Shown here: one piece after another, positions 1-6,978 of the stretch
Numbering within the stretch: position 1 is the stretch's first letter
How the letters are laid out: each line of letters starts with the position of its first letter
NCBI GenBank assembly: GCA_964654945.1
Contig: CAZZLN010000040.1
Coordinates: forward strand, 1 to 18,859
Length of the DNA: 18,859 nt
Reading direction: 5' to 3'
From: HGM11788 sp964654945
Lineage (GTDB): Bacteria > Bacillota > Clostridia > Lachnospirales > CAG-274
Position numbers and translations under genes: made by a program
The notes under the pieces: generated by a model
Databases searched by the model: none
What the model was told of the DNA's origin: nothing
What the model saw: only the letters and a program-made list of their open reading frames with translations

Positions 1-45
1 TGCTATTATATCATTTATTTCAACATCAATATTGAATTTTACCAT
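1..45 (-). CDS. Start of a small gene downstream of the RHS remnant (partial; possible immunity gene)
   Basis: Only the first 15 codons are inside the window, reading MVKFNIDVEINDIIA on the minus strand and running off position 1. The start is chosen because an ATG at 45-43 is preceded by a perfect GGAGG at 58-54 with 8 nt spacing, the best ribosome binding site in this part of the window. The gene overlaps the last codons of the RHS C-terminal frame, which stops at 26-28, so the two are translationally linked. A small gene directly behind an RHS C-terminal toxin tip is typically the immunity gene; that role is an inference from position, as 15 residues are too few to recognise a family. Confidence 0.6.
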   Translation of the reverse strand, partial: MVKFNIDVEINDIIA

Positions 46-1697
46 AATTTAATCCTCCATTAAATCTTTTATCAGAAAAATAATCCCATATAGCGGCAAT
101 CAATCCACCTACCGAAGTACAAGCTGTTAATATTCGTATAGGTTCATTTATTAAAATTGATATAACCATTTTTGCCTTTAAATTAAATAAAGCGGCAAAC
201 GCCTTTTTACCAATCCAAATTAATGCTTTAACAGCAATTTTTATGAATTTACTACTTATTTTCAATAATGTTTTTTAAAAAAGTTAGCTGCAGCCTTTTT
301 TGCCATAAATTTAATTGGGTCCATAAATCCCATCCATGTAGCGTGAAGCCAACTTGACAACCCGAGTATAATGGCATCAATTGCAATTGATATAACAAAA
401 GTTGGTATTGAAAAATAACCGTATTTATCATTATAAGTAATTGGATTATTTTCACAATATGCAAACACATTTGTACTTAATGCCGTTCCAGTTGCACCAA
501 TATACGTAGCATCATCAGCATTTAAGAACCTACCTGTTACAGGGTCATAATAACGACTTTGGAGATAATAAAGCCCAGATTCATTGTCATAAACATATCC
601 ACGATAGCGGAAGGGGTTAAGATTTCCTAAGGTTGCATCGCCTGTTGTACTCTGAATATTGCCCCAAGCATCATAGACATAGCCTACAACTTCAGTGCCT
701 GACTGGTTGATAATTTTGACAACGTCACTCTGTAAGTTTTTAATATAGTAGTACATTATACCGTTATATTTAAATGAAGTTGCGCTGCCGTCTGAGTCAT
801 AGTAGAACAGTAGGGTAGTGCTTCCCTTTGTAAGACCGATTAGGTTTTTATCACTATCATAATAGTAGTAGGTTGTGCCACTATTATCGGTCTTCTGTGT
901 ACGCATACCATTGCTGTCATACTTATAGTTTACCTCATTATCCTCAGTTTGTAAAGAGGCAAGCTGACGACCGTTCTGCCATGTGAAAGTCATACCATTA
1001 CGATAATTTAATGGATTACCAGATGCATCATAGGTAATATCGTAACCATTAATTTTTGTTAGCTTATCTTTCCGCTGAGTATCATTGTAATAATACACAT
1101 TGCCCTTAGGCTTTCCTGATGGATAATTATAAGTAGGATCTAAATACTGTTCATTTTTACTTTGAATATTACCGTTTTTGTCGTAAGAATAGTTTATATA
1201 GAATCTGTTAATATAATCATATTCTTCTTTAAGCTGGTTGAGATTGTCATATGTGTATTTATGAGCAAGCGTTCCGTTTTCGTATATCTGTGTGATATTA
1301 CTGTTGCTATCGTAGATATATTTGTAATTTACAAGCTCATTTGATCCGTAGGTCTGAGTAAGCTCGCTTACGAGGTTTGTGGTGGAATTTTTTGATTTAC
1401 CGCTTGCATATTCATAATCAGTAAAGAATACGCTGTTGCCTTCACTGCACGATGTTTTTATCTGTGTAGTTCTTCCAAAATCATCAGTTGTAGTTTTGGC
1501 ATTAATACCGTCATTACTTACATATGATTTTCCGTTCCCATCTGTGCCTGTAGTTATAGTTTTTATTGACCATCAATCTTAGTTTTTTCAACCTGATTAC
1601 CGTCTGAATCATAGCTGAGAAAATATGATAAAGCTCCTCCGTCATTCTGACGATATTCACTGAGAGTTCTGTTGTTTAAATTTGAAACAAATAATTT
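26..1697 (-). pseudogene. RHS/YD-repeat protein remnant, 5'-truncated and frameshifted
   Basis: The minus strand encodes many YD-type repeats (for example YDSDGNQV, YDSNSNIT, YDNLNQL, YDKNGNI, YDASGNPL, YDSNGMRT) followed by an RHS-associated core (RYRGYVYDNESGLYYLQSRYYDP, residues GRFLNADD) at about 480-620. RHS proteins form a hollow shell around a C-terminal toxin. The frame is open without a start codon from 1697 and breaks at a stop at 1565-1563, where a one-base shift restores the repeat pattern. It runs open from there to a stop at 262-264. The next frame (265-26) continues with basic amphipathic segments and a TSVGGLIAAIWDYFSD motif that resembles other RHS tails, so a second one-base shift near the T6A6 run at 269-280 is likely. 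An intact RHS gene is usually several times longer. The 5' end is missing. The second shift could also be a natural gene boundary. Confidence 0.8.
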
Positions 1698-1701
1698 TTA
1701 A

Positions 1702-1845
1702 ATAGCAGGCGACATAAAGTTGTCGCCTGCTACAGTCCGCAGAGCTATTAATGATTTAAGAAAAGCAGGATTGATTGAAACACAGCAGCGATATCGGGAA
1801 AATGGAGGAAAAAGCAGCTTAACGTTTTGTTTGAAAATTAACTGA
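1702..1845 (+). pseudogene. 3' fragment of a winged-helix DNA-binding protein (plasmid/ICE type)
   Basis: The plus strand is open from a TAA at 1699-1701 to TGA at 1843-1845 and encodes IKLSPATVRRAINDLRKAG, then LIETQQRYRENGGKSSLTF. This is the recognition-helix and wing region of winged HTH proteins found in plasmid replication and conjugative-element modules; the pattern S-x-x-T-V-x-R-A-I-x-D-L-x-x-A-G-L-I followed by RYRENGGKSS is characteristic. No start codon or N-terminal half is present. The open frame begins exactly where the RHS remnant on the other strand ends. It is judged a non-functional stub left by recombination. The family assignment is from motif memory, not a search. Confidence 0.6.
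1703..1732. repeat. Perfect 12-bp inverted repeat at the RHS/wHTH junction
   Basis: TAGCAGGCGACA at 1703-1714 is the exact reverse complement of 1721-1732, with a 6-nt loop. It lies inside the wHTH stub. There is no T-run on the plus side; the minus side is AT-rich. It could be a coincidence within coding sequence, a weak minus-strand terminator, or part of the recombination scar. Confidence 0.5.
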
Positions 1846-1866
1846 TATGTTCTCATTTTATTTTGT

Positions 1867-1894
1867 TTGATGAGTTCGTTTTTTGTGCTATAAT
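1867..1894 (+). promoter_or_regulatory. Sigma-A promoter of the agr regulator operon
   Basis: TTGATG (1867-1872) and a consensus TATAAT (1889-1894) are separated by 16 bp, and the -10 carries the TG extension (TGC before TATAAT). It is positioned about 25 nt upstream of the regulator start, leaving a short leader that contains the RBS. Confidence 0.7.
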
Positions 1895-1917
1895 GAAAAT
1901 AAATAGGTGGTGGGATT

Positions 1918-2634
1918 GTGTTAAAAATTGCAATGGTTGACGATGAGGAATTGTTTATTGAAAAATTTAAAACTATAATTGAAAGAAAATGTATTGATTT
2001 TAATATTAAATGCAATGTTGATTGTTACCAAAACGGATATGATTTGATTGATGTTTCTTTTAAATATAACCTTATTTTTTTAGACATAGATATGCCTCTT
2101 GTGGATGGTATAACTGTTGCAAGGCATCTCAATAAAATTAGAGGTGAAAGCGAGTTTCCTTATATCGCTTTTGTAACGGAAAGGGATAACCTCGTTTTTC
2201 AAGCGTTAAAAAGTCGCCCCTATTTATTTATAAGAAAATCAGATTTTGAGAGTGATATTGATTATTGCCTTAAAAGTATAGCTAAAAAAATATCTAAATA
2301 TAAATCACGGGTCACAATACATTCCGGCAGAACTGATATTGTGTTATACTTGGATAATATTGTTTATATTGAAAAAAACAAAAATTATGTAATATATCAT
2401 ACTGTTGACCAAGACTACAGTGTCCGAAGTAACATTGAATATGAATTTTCAAGATTAGAAAAGAATAATTTTGTGAGAACACATATAGGGTTCGTTGTGA
2501 ATAATAATTTTATTTCTATGATAAATACAGATAATATTGTTTTGACAATAGGCAAAGCCGTACCATTGGGTAAAAAATATAGAGAAGAAGTAAAAGCAAA
2601 GTATTTTGAATGGTTGGGAGAAGAATATGTTTGA
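1918..2634 (+). CDS. AgrA-type response regulator (REC-LytTR)
   Basis: 238 aa cytoplasmic transcription regulator that would receive phosphate from the adjacent kinase and bind direct repeats through its LytTR domain. The receiver domain (about 1-125) has the acidic pair D8-D9, the phosphoacceptor D56 in FLDIDMP, T87 and the conserved K107 (FIRKSD). The LytTR domain (about 132-236) begins at RVTIHSGRTDIVLYLDNIVYIE and holds the R-x-H-x-G-F-V-V-N motif near residue 190. Start is GTG at 1918 with AGGTGGTGGG about 5 nt upstream; no better ATG exists before the DD pair. It overlaps the kinase gene by 8 nt, indicating translational coupling. Length and domain order match AgrA/VirR/ComE regulators. 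Confidence 0.92.
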   Translation: MLKIAMVDDEELFIEKFKTIIERKCIDFNIKCNVDCYQNGYDLIDVSFKYNLIFLDIDMPLVDGITVARHLNKIRGESEFPYIAFVTERDNLVFQALKSRPYLFIRKSDFESDIDYCLKSIAKKISKYKSRVTIHSGRTDIVLYLDNIVYIEKNKNYVIYHTVDQDYSVRSNIEYEFSRLEKNNFVRTHIGFVVNNNFISMINTDNIVLTIGKAVPLGKKYREEVKAKYFEWLGEEYV

Positions 2635-3958
2635 TTTGTGCTTTGAACTGTTTTTGAATATATATCAGTCATTTATGTTTATAGGCTTCTTATATTTGTT
2701 CTTTGAGAAAAAGTTCTCTAAGCCTAAAAACATTTTGATTTCGCTTTTGTTTGTGTTTGTTATATTTTCAATAATGACATTTTTCTTGATTAGCGAAATC
2801 TACATTATAGCACTTGATATTTGTATATATGTAGTTGTATGTGAGATATATGTTTTTGTTTGCCTTAGTGGAAATAACATACTAAGATTTATTATGCCGA
2901 TAATTGTGTTTTTGATAAATACTGTTATTTCGCTTTTGGCTTTAAATTCAACTAGCTTTTTTACAGGTCATACATTTGAGGATATAGCTATGCACTCGAG
3001 TATAGCACGGTATATATGTGTTACTTTAGTCAATGTTACGAACACTATTGTTTATTTGATAATACTAAGATTTAGTAACAAAAAATACAACTTAAAGAGC
3101 CTATCAAATATAATTGCATTTGTAGGTGTTCCTTTATTGGCACTAATAATAATGTTTGCCTCAAGCTATATGCTGATTGTATCAAACTACAACACAGAAA
3201 TAATACCTTTTGTTTTATTGATAAATATATCAATGGTAATCATAACTGCTGTGGTTTGGTTTATGATTACAAGAATAAGCAAAACTAATGACGTGAAAAC
3301 ACAGCTTTTGTTAACAGAACAGCGGGCACAAATGTATGAGCAAAATGTTATAAATAGTAATGTACAGGTTGAAAAAATATCTAAGATAAAGCATGATATA
3401 AAAAATACAATTTCATGTATAGATAAGCTTGTTTTAAATGGAGAATATGAAAAGGTCCATAGTATTTGTGATAGTTATGTAGATAAAATGAGTGAGGTGT
3501 ATACTCCGATACATACCAATAATACTTTGCTAAACGCAGTAATTAATGTTGAACTTGAAAAAGCCAAAAACAGAGGTATTGATTTTATTATAGAAGCAAA
3601 TGATTCTATGATGGAGTTTAAAGAAAACACTGATTTGATATCAATTGTCGGTAACATGTGTGATAATGCAATAGAATATTTAGATAACACGGAATTGCCG
3701 AAAAAGACGATAGAACTTTCTATAACAAAACATAACGCTTACTATGTGATTATTTGTAAAAATATTATTGAAAAATCCGTATTATCTTGTAACCAAAAAT
3801 TGAAGACTAAAAAGAGAAATGAAAATGAACACGGAAAAGGCATAGAAATAATTAAGGAGATGTGTGATAAATATTATGGAAATTTAAAAATTTCTGAAGA
3901 AAACAACATGTTTGTTGTAAAAGCAATAATTTCAAATCAAATTTTACCAGAAAACTAA
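2627..3958 (+). CDS. AgrC-like peptide-sensing histidine kinase (GHKL family)
   Basis: 443 aa membrane sensor predicted to detect the cyclic peptide made from the downstream agrD and phosphorylate the upstream regulator. About six hydrophobic segments cover residues 5-215, followed by a short coiled linker. The phosphoacceptor is H256 in KIKHDIKNT; the N box is NMCDNAIEY (N347) and the glycine-rich G box is EHGKGIEII (about 402-408). The ATPase domain is of the HATPase_c_5 type seen in AgrC/ComD. ATG at 2627 is preferred over the upstream TTG at 2606 because GGGAG (2616-2620) is 6 nt before it; it overlaps the regulator's TGA. Its 3' end contains the first half of the putative LytTR operator of agrB. 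Confidence 0.9.
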   Translation: MFDLCFELFLNIYQSFMFIGFLYLFFEKKFSKPKNILISLLFVFVIFSIMTFFLISEIYIIALDICIYVVVCEIYVFVCLSGNNILRFIMPIIVFLINTVISLLALNSTSFFTGHTFEDIAMHSSIARYICVTLVNVTNTIVYLIILRFSNKKYNLKSLSNIIAFVGVPLLALIIMFASSYMLIVSNYNTEIIPFVLLINISMVIITAVVWFMITRISKTNDVKTQLLLTEQRAQMYEQNVINSNVQVEKISKIKHDIKNTISCIDKLVLNGEYEKVHSICDSYVDKMSEVYTPIHTNNTLLNAVINVELEKAKNRGIDFIIEANDSMMEFKENTDLISIVGNMCDNAIEYLDNTELPKKTIELSITKHNAYYVIICKNIIEKSVLSCNQKLKTKKRNENEHGKGIEIIKEMCDKYYGNLKISEENNMFVVKAIISNQILPEN

Positions 3959-3971
3959 ATAATTTTACCAG
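3940..3971 (+). promoter_or_regulatory. Putative LytTR-regulator binding site upstream of agrB
   Basis: AATTTTACCAG occurs at 3940-3950 and again, perfectly, at 3961-3971, an offset of exactly 21 bp (two helical turns). LytTR regulators such as AgrA and VirR bind two direct half-sites with this period. The second copy reads ACCAGTTTT, resembling the known CCAGTT core of VirR boxes. The end of the repeat is 49 nt before the agrB start. No good -35 is visible between site and gene, as expected for an activator-dependent promoter. Confidence 0.55.
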
Positions 3972-4020
3972 TTTTAATAAAAGTTAATGCTTATGTGCTA
4001 TTTTTTAATGGGAGATGTGA

Positions 4021-4614
4021 ATGATGTTACATTTACTTTCGGAAAAAATAGCACTTTTTTTATTTGATAAAAATGACAAATATCCTTTAGAAATATATAC
4101 ATATGGATTTGAACTAATAGTTTCTTCTTTGATAGAAGCGTTAAGTATTTTAATTTTAGGTATATTAGTTGGTGATTTTATTGAAACACTTATTTTTGTA
4201 GTGTATTTCTCTTTAATTAGATTTTATTCAGGAGGATATCACGCATATACTTACATGAGATGTTATCTTATAACAGTCATAGTGTATTTGGGCATACTAT
4301 TATTTTACAATTATTTCTTACTGCATTTTAATAATGCAATAATATTATTTGTTTCTGGTTGTGTATGGATGTTATCGCTTTTTCTATTTTATAAGTTATG
4401 TCCATTGAGAAATAAAAGCAAAGAGGTAAATAATATTCAGAAAAACAAGTGGATTTCGATAATAGTGTTATGTTTTGGAATGACAGTATATTTATTCGGA
4501 TTTAATTTATTACATATAAAGGAATTGTTTATAGTTGTTCCAGTGATTTTATCAGTGGACATTCTATTCGTTCCTGAAATTATTAAACAAAAATACGAGG
4601 AGGTGAAAAAATGA
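4021..4614 (+). CDS. agrB: AgrB-like integral membrane peptidase/exporter
   Basis: 197 aa polytopic membrane protein that cuts the C-terminal tail of AgrD and forms the cyclic peptide. Family hallmarks: the YGFELIVSSLIEAL segment (28-41), then RFYSGGYHAYTYMRC with catalytic H74 and C81, at the same 7-residue spacing as H77/C84 of the S. aureus protein, and four or more hydrophobic helices through residue 190. Length agrees with the family (about 190-210 aa). Start is ATG 4021 (or 4024) behind GGGAG at 4010-4014. The TGA stop overlaps the agrD ATG (ATGA), so the two are translationally coupled. Confidence 0.93.
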   Translation: MMLHLLSEKIALFLFDKNDKYPLEIYTYGFELIVSSLIEALSILILGILVGDFIETLIFVVYFSLIRFYSGGYHAYTYMRCYLITVIVYLGILLFYNYFLLHFNNAIILFVSGCVWMLSLFLFYKLCPLRNKSKEVNNIQKNKWISIIVLCFGMTVYLFGFNLLHIKELFIVVPVILSVDILFVPEIIKQKYEEVKK

Positions 4615-4733
4615 ATATGAAAAAATTGCTAAAAGCTGTTTGTATTAGTGTGTGTAAATTTTCAAATGGCGTAGCTTCTGCTAATTTTTGCTATCAGCCA
4701 AAAGCACCTAAAACGATTCAAAAGTTTTTTTAA
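4611..4733 (+). CDS. agrD: AgrD-like cyclic autoinducer propeptide
   Basis: 40 aa precursor. The N-terminal part (MNMKKLLKAVCISVCKF) is a basic amphipathic helix; the core is GVASANFCYQPKAP; the tail is KTIQKFF. The QPKAP block after the core is the conserved AgrB recognition/tail motif of clostridial AgrD peptides (compare HQPEEP in C. perfringens AgrD). GAGGAGGTG at 4597-4605 is an excellent RBS with about 7 nt spacing. By aligning YQP with HQP, the product would be the five-residue ring S23-A24-N25-F26-C27, giving a serine lactone rather than a thiolactone; this ring assignment is inference. C27 as the nucleophile is the alternative. Confidence 0.88.
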   Translation: MNMKKLLKAVCISVCKFSNGVASANFCYQPKAPKTIQKFF

Positions 4734-4760
4734 AAAGTGTATTTTTAAAAGCAGCCCTTT

Positions 4761-4780
4761 ATTAAATTTTTAAATTTAAT
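4761..4780. repeat. AT-only palindrome upstream of the secreted-protein gene
   Basis: ATTAAATTT at 4761-4769 is the reverse complement of 4772-4780 with a 2-nt centre. It is followed by TATATA at about 4779-4784, a possible -10 for the next gene. It may be an operator or simply AT-rich sequence; there is no clear -35. Confidence 0.3.
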
Positions 4781-4811
4781 ATATAGGTGCTAAAAGAAAG
4801 GAGATATTTCT

Positions 4812-5276
4812 GTGAAAAAATTTATTTCTGTTTTGTTGATTGCTGTGTTTATGACTTCTTGCTTTGCTATACCTACATCTGCTCTAACGGGTTCTGCTCA
4901 AACCGATACGTATTATGTGTATCAAGAAGAGTCATATGGAAAAATCAAACTGAATTCACGTTCAGCGGTTGCCTCCACTTATTGCGAACTGTCCAGTGCG
5001 GGTAAAATTGCGAATTGTTACTATTTTTATTTAACAACTGGTAATGTGGTGAAAACTTTAAAGAGTGTCACCAACACATATACTACTGGGACAAACACCA
5101 AAAATACTACAGTCTCATCAAGCAGTGTATCAAACTTTAATTCTAACTATGGTGCATTTAGTGCTAATAGAGTTCAAGTAACATCATATATTACTTGGAA
5201 GAGTGAAGCCTGTGAAGATCGACCTCTTGTAGGAAAAGTTACTTCTGGTTATTCAGCATATAACGATACATATTAA
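4812..5276 (+). CDS. Small secreted protein of unknown function, directly downstream of agrD
   Basis: 154 aa. Not recognised as a family. Residues 1-25 are a Sec signal peptide (MKKFISVLLIAVFMTSCFA, cleavage likely after PTSA). The mature part of about 129 aa is rich in S, T, N and Y (TNTYTTGTNTKNTTVSSSS at about 87-105) with three cysteines (CEL, NCYY, EACED) and no membrane anchor or cell-wall sorting motif. Start is GTG at 4812, chosen because AAAGGAG (4797-4803) lies 8 nt upstream and the frame then begins with the signal peptide. A 17-bp hairpin follows its stop. Its position suggests an agr-controlled export product, possibly a toxin, adhesin or transporter substrate; none of these can be decided from sequence. 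Confidence 0.82.
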   Translation: MKKFISVLLIAVFMTSCFAIPTSALTGSAQTDTYYVYQEESYGKIKLNSRSAVASTYCELSSAGKIANCYYFYLTTGNVVKTLKSVTNTYTTGTNTKNTTVSSSSVSNFNSNYGAFSANRVQVTSYITWKSEACEDRPLVGKVTSGYSAYNDTY

Positions 5277-5313
5277 GATAAATAGCACAGATTTATTCTG
5301 TGCTATTTATCTT
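5275..5313 (+). terminator. Long perfect hairpin between the secreted-protein and lipoprotein genes
   Basis: AAGATAAATAGCACAGA (5275-5291) pairs perfectly with 5297-5313 across a 5-nt loop: a 17-bp stem that begins inside the TAA stop codon. It ends in CTTT with no long T-run and the next RBS (AGGAGG, 5315-5320) follows after 1 nt. It may be a leaky terminator or an mRNA stability/processing element that sets unequal expression of the two genes. Confidence 0.6.
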
Positions 5314-5325
5314 TAGGAGGATGAA

Positions 5326-6951
5326 ATGATGAAAAAGTTTATTAATGCTTCATTAACAGTTGCATTGCTATTTTCAATATTATTTATAAATGGCTGTACA
5401 GATGATTTAGTTTTAGACAGGGAAGAAGATGTTTTTAACTATAATACAGATATGCAGTATTGTTACAATAACATTAGTAACTCAAAGCTTGACTGTACAG
5501 AGTCAGATAAAGGGTATTACTATCTTGGTAGCAACGGAATTATTTTATATATAGATAAAAAATCGATGAAAGGAATCCCTCTTTGCAATAGAGTTAACTG
5601 TTTGCATAATGATCCTGATGTTTGTGATGCCTACGGCTATGGTAGTATTCAATACTATGACGGTTATTTATATGCAGATACAAGCGAATATAACTCGGAA
5701 AAAATGAGTGATATATCATATATTTTTAGGATAAATGAAGATGGAACAGGAAAAGAAAAGATAACAGACGGATTTAATGAAACACTTTTAGAATGGTTTA
5801 TACATAGGGGCTATATTTACTATTTGACAAATACCGGATTATATAGTATGCCCATTGCCTCTCCCAAAAGTGAACCGAAGATTATTATTGATTTTAATGA
5901 ACTTGGATATGAAAATGTTAATATTGATAAATTTATAGCATATACAAACTATGTATATGTATCAGTTTCAGCACTCCTTGACAACGAATCATCAGATGAT
6001 AATAATTTTACACAATTGTTTGCTTATAACATAGAATCGGAAAAATACAACGAAATTGATTTAAACGGAGCAACACCAAGTATAGCGACCTTTATTAATG
6101 GTAATTTAATAACTTATGAAGCTGTGAAAAATGATGATGACAGCTATGATACAATTTATTATACTTCAGATTTGAATGGAGATAATAAAGAAAAATTTGT
6201 TGAATATCCTGCGGGTAATTATCTTTACTCAGATGGAAAATATGTATATGTTGATGACGGTGCGTATTTGAATTTTTCTGAGAATAATTCAGAAGAAAAT
6301 AATTTTGAACAAACAATAAAAGTCTATGATTTAAAAATGAATGAAGTAGATAGCTTTATACTTCCTTTTGACAGTTGGATTGATATGTGTGCACAAGGAA
6401 CAGAGCATTTTCTTATTTCAAGTGCTACAGAAGATGGAAACTTGGAGTTGTATTATATTGACAAAAATAAAATTTCACAATATAAGGGTACTACTGCCGA
6501 GAAAAATGATATATGTTCTCTTGATTGGCAGAATTTAACGAATACAAATAAAAACAGTAATATTATAGTTGATAATTCAGATACTAAAAAAAGCGATTTA
6601 TTAAATAATTCTTATTCTTCGGCAACTAAAATAGGATATAAAATTTCAAATCAATTTAGTGTGCAAGATAATAACATAATTGATGGCTTTTCAGTTAAAA
6701 TGCATTGGAACGACGATGGGGGAGAATACACAGGGGATTTTCCTGTTTTAGCGTTCAGTAGTGTGCAAAAAGCTACAGATTTTTGTAATAAAAATGGTTT
6801 TTGCATAAGAAATGAGTCTATAGTAGCAATTATATCTATTGAAGAAGTGCCGGTAGAGATATATAATATGCTAAATTCTATCATTCTTGGAGAGCCTATT
6901 GCTCCGATAAGTCCTAATGACTTTTCCGGAGAAACCATACATGTATCATAA
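5326..6951 (+). CDS. DUF5050-like surface lipoprotein associated with an ABC transporter
   Basis: 541 aa. A lipoprotein signal peptide ends in LFINGC, giving acylated C24. The mature protein contains repeated Y/D/G-rich blades such as GYYYLGSNG, IQYYDGYLYADTSEY, GYIYYLTNTGLYSM and KYVYVDDGAY, consistent with a DUF5050-like beta-propeller over about 55-400. A PLCNRVNCLHNDPDVCDAYG cysteine cluster at about 84-103 is common in clostridial lipoproteins of this type. A different C-terminal segment (about 435-541) carries KMHWNDDGGEYTGDFP. Start ATG 5326 (or 5329) with AGGAGG 5 nt upstream. Only 27 nt separate it from the permease gene, suggesting one transcript. The role is unknown; a sensor or accessory of the transporter is likely. 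Confidence 0.8.
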   Translation: MMKKFINASLTVALLFSILFINGCTDDLVLDREEDVFNYNTDMQYCYNNISNSKLDCTESDKGYYYLGSNGIILYIDKKSMKGIPLCNRVNCLHNDPDVCDAYGYGSIQYYDGYLYADTSEYNSEKMSDISYIFRINEDGTGKEKITDGFNETLLEWFIHRGYIYYLTNTGLYSMPIASPKSEPKIIIDFNELGYENVNIDKFIAYTNYVYVSVSALLDNESSDDNNFTQLFAYNIESEKYNEIDLNGATPSIATFINGNLITYEAVKNDDDSYDTIYYTSDLNGDNKEKFVEYPAGNYLYSDGKYVYVDDGAYLNFSENNSEENNFEQTIKVYDLKMNEVDSFILPFDSWIDMCAQGTEHFLISSATEDGNLELYYIDKNKISQYKGTTAEKNDICSLDWQNLTNTNKNSNIIVDNSDTKKSDLLNNSYSSATKIGYKISNQFSVQDNNIIDGFSVKMHWNDDGGEYTGDFPVLAFSSVQKATDFCNKNGFCIRNESIVAIISIEEVPVEIYNMLNSIILGEPIAPISPNDFSGETIHVS

Positions 6952-6978
6952 AATAATGATATTTTGAAATAATGCGTT

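Noticed and set aside
2606..2626. TTG start for the sensor kinase, seven codons upstream of the ATG
   Set aside because: No RBS precedes it, whereas the ATG at 2627 has GGGAG at the right distance and the hydrophobic N-terminus begins there.
4731..4760. TTTTTTTAAAAAG run after agrD as a terminator
   Set aside because: It has no GC-containing stem, so it does not make a credible intrinsic terminator.
4787..5005. 72-aa frame rich in cysteine overlapping the secreted-protein gene
   Set aside because: It shares the same RBS region but is a +2 shadow; the GTG 4812 frame gives a proper signal peptide and longer product.
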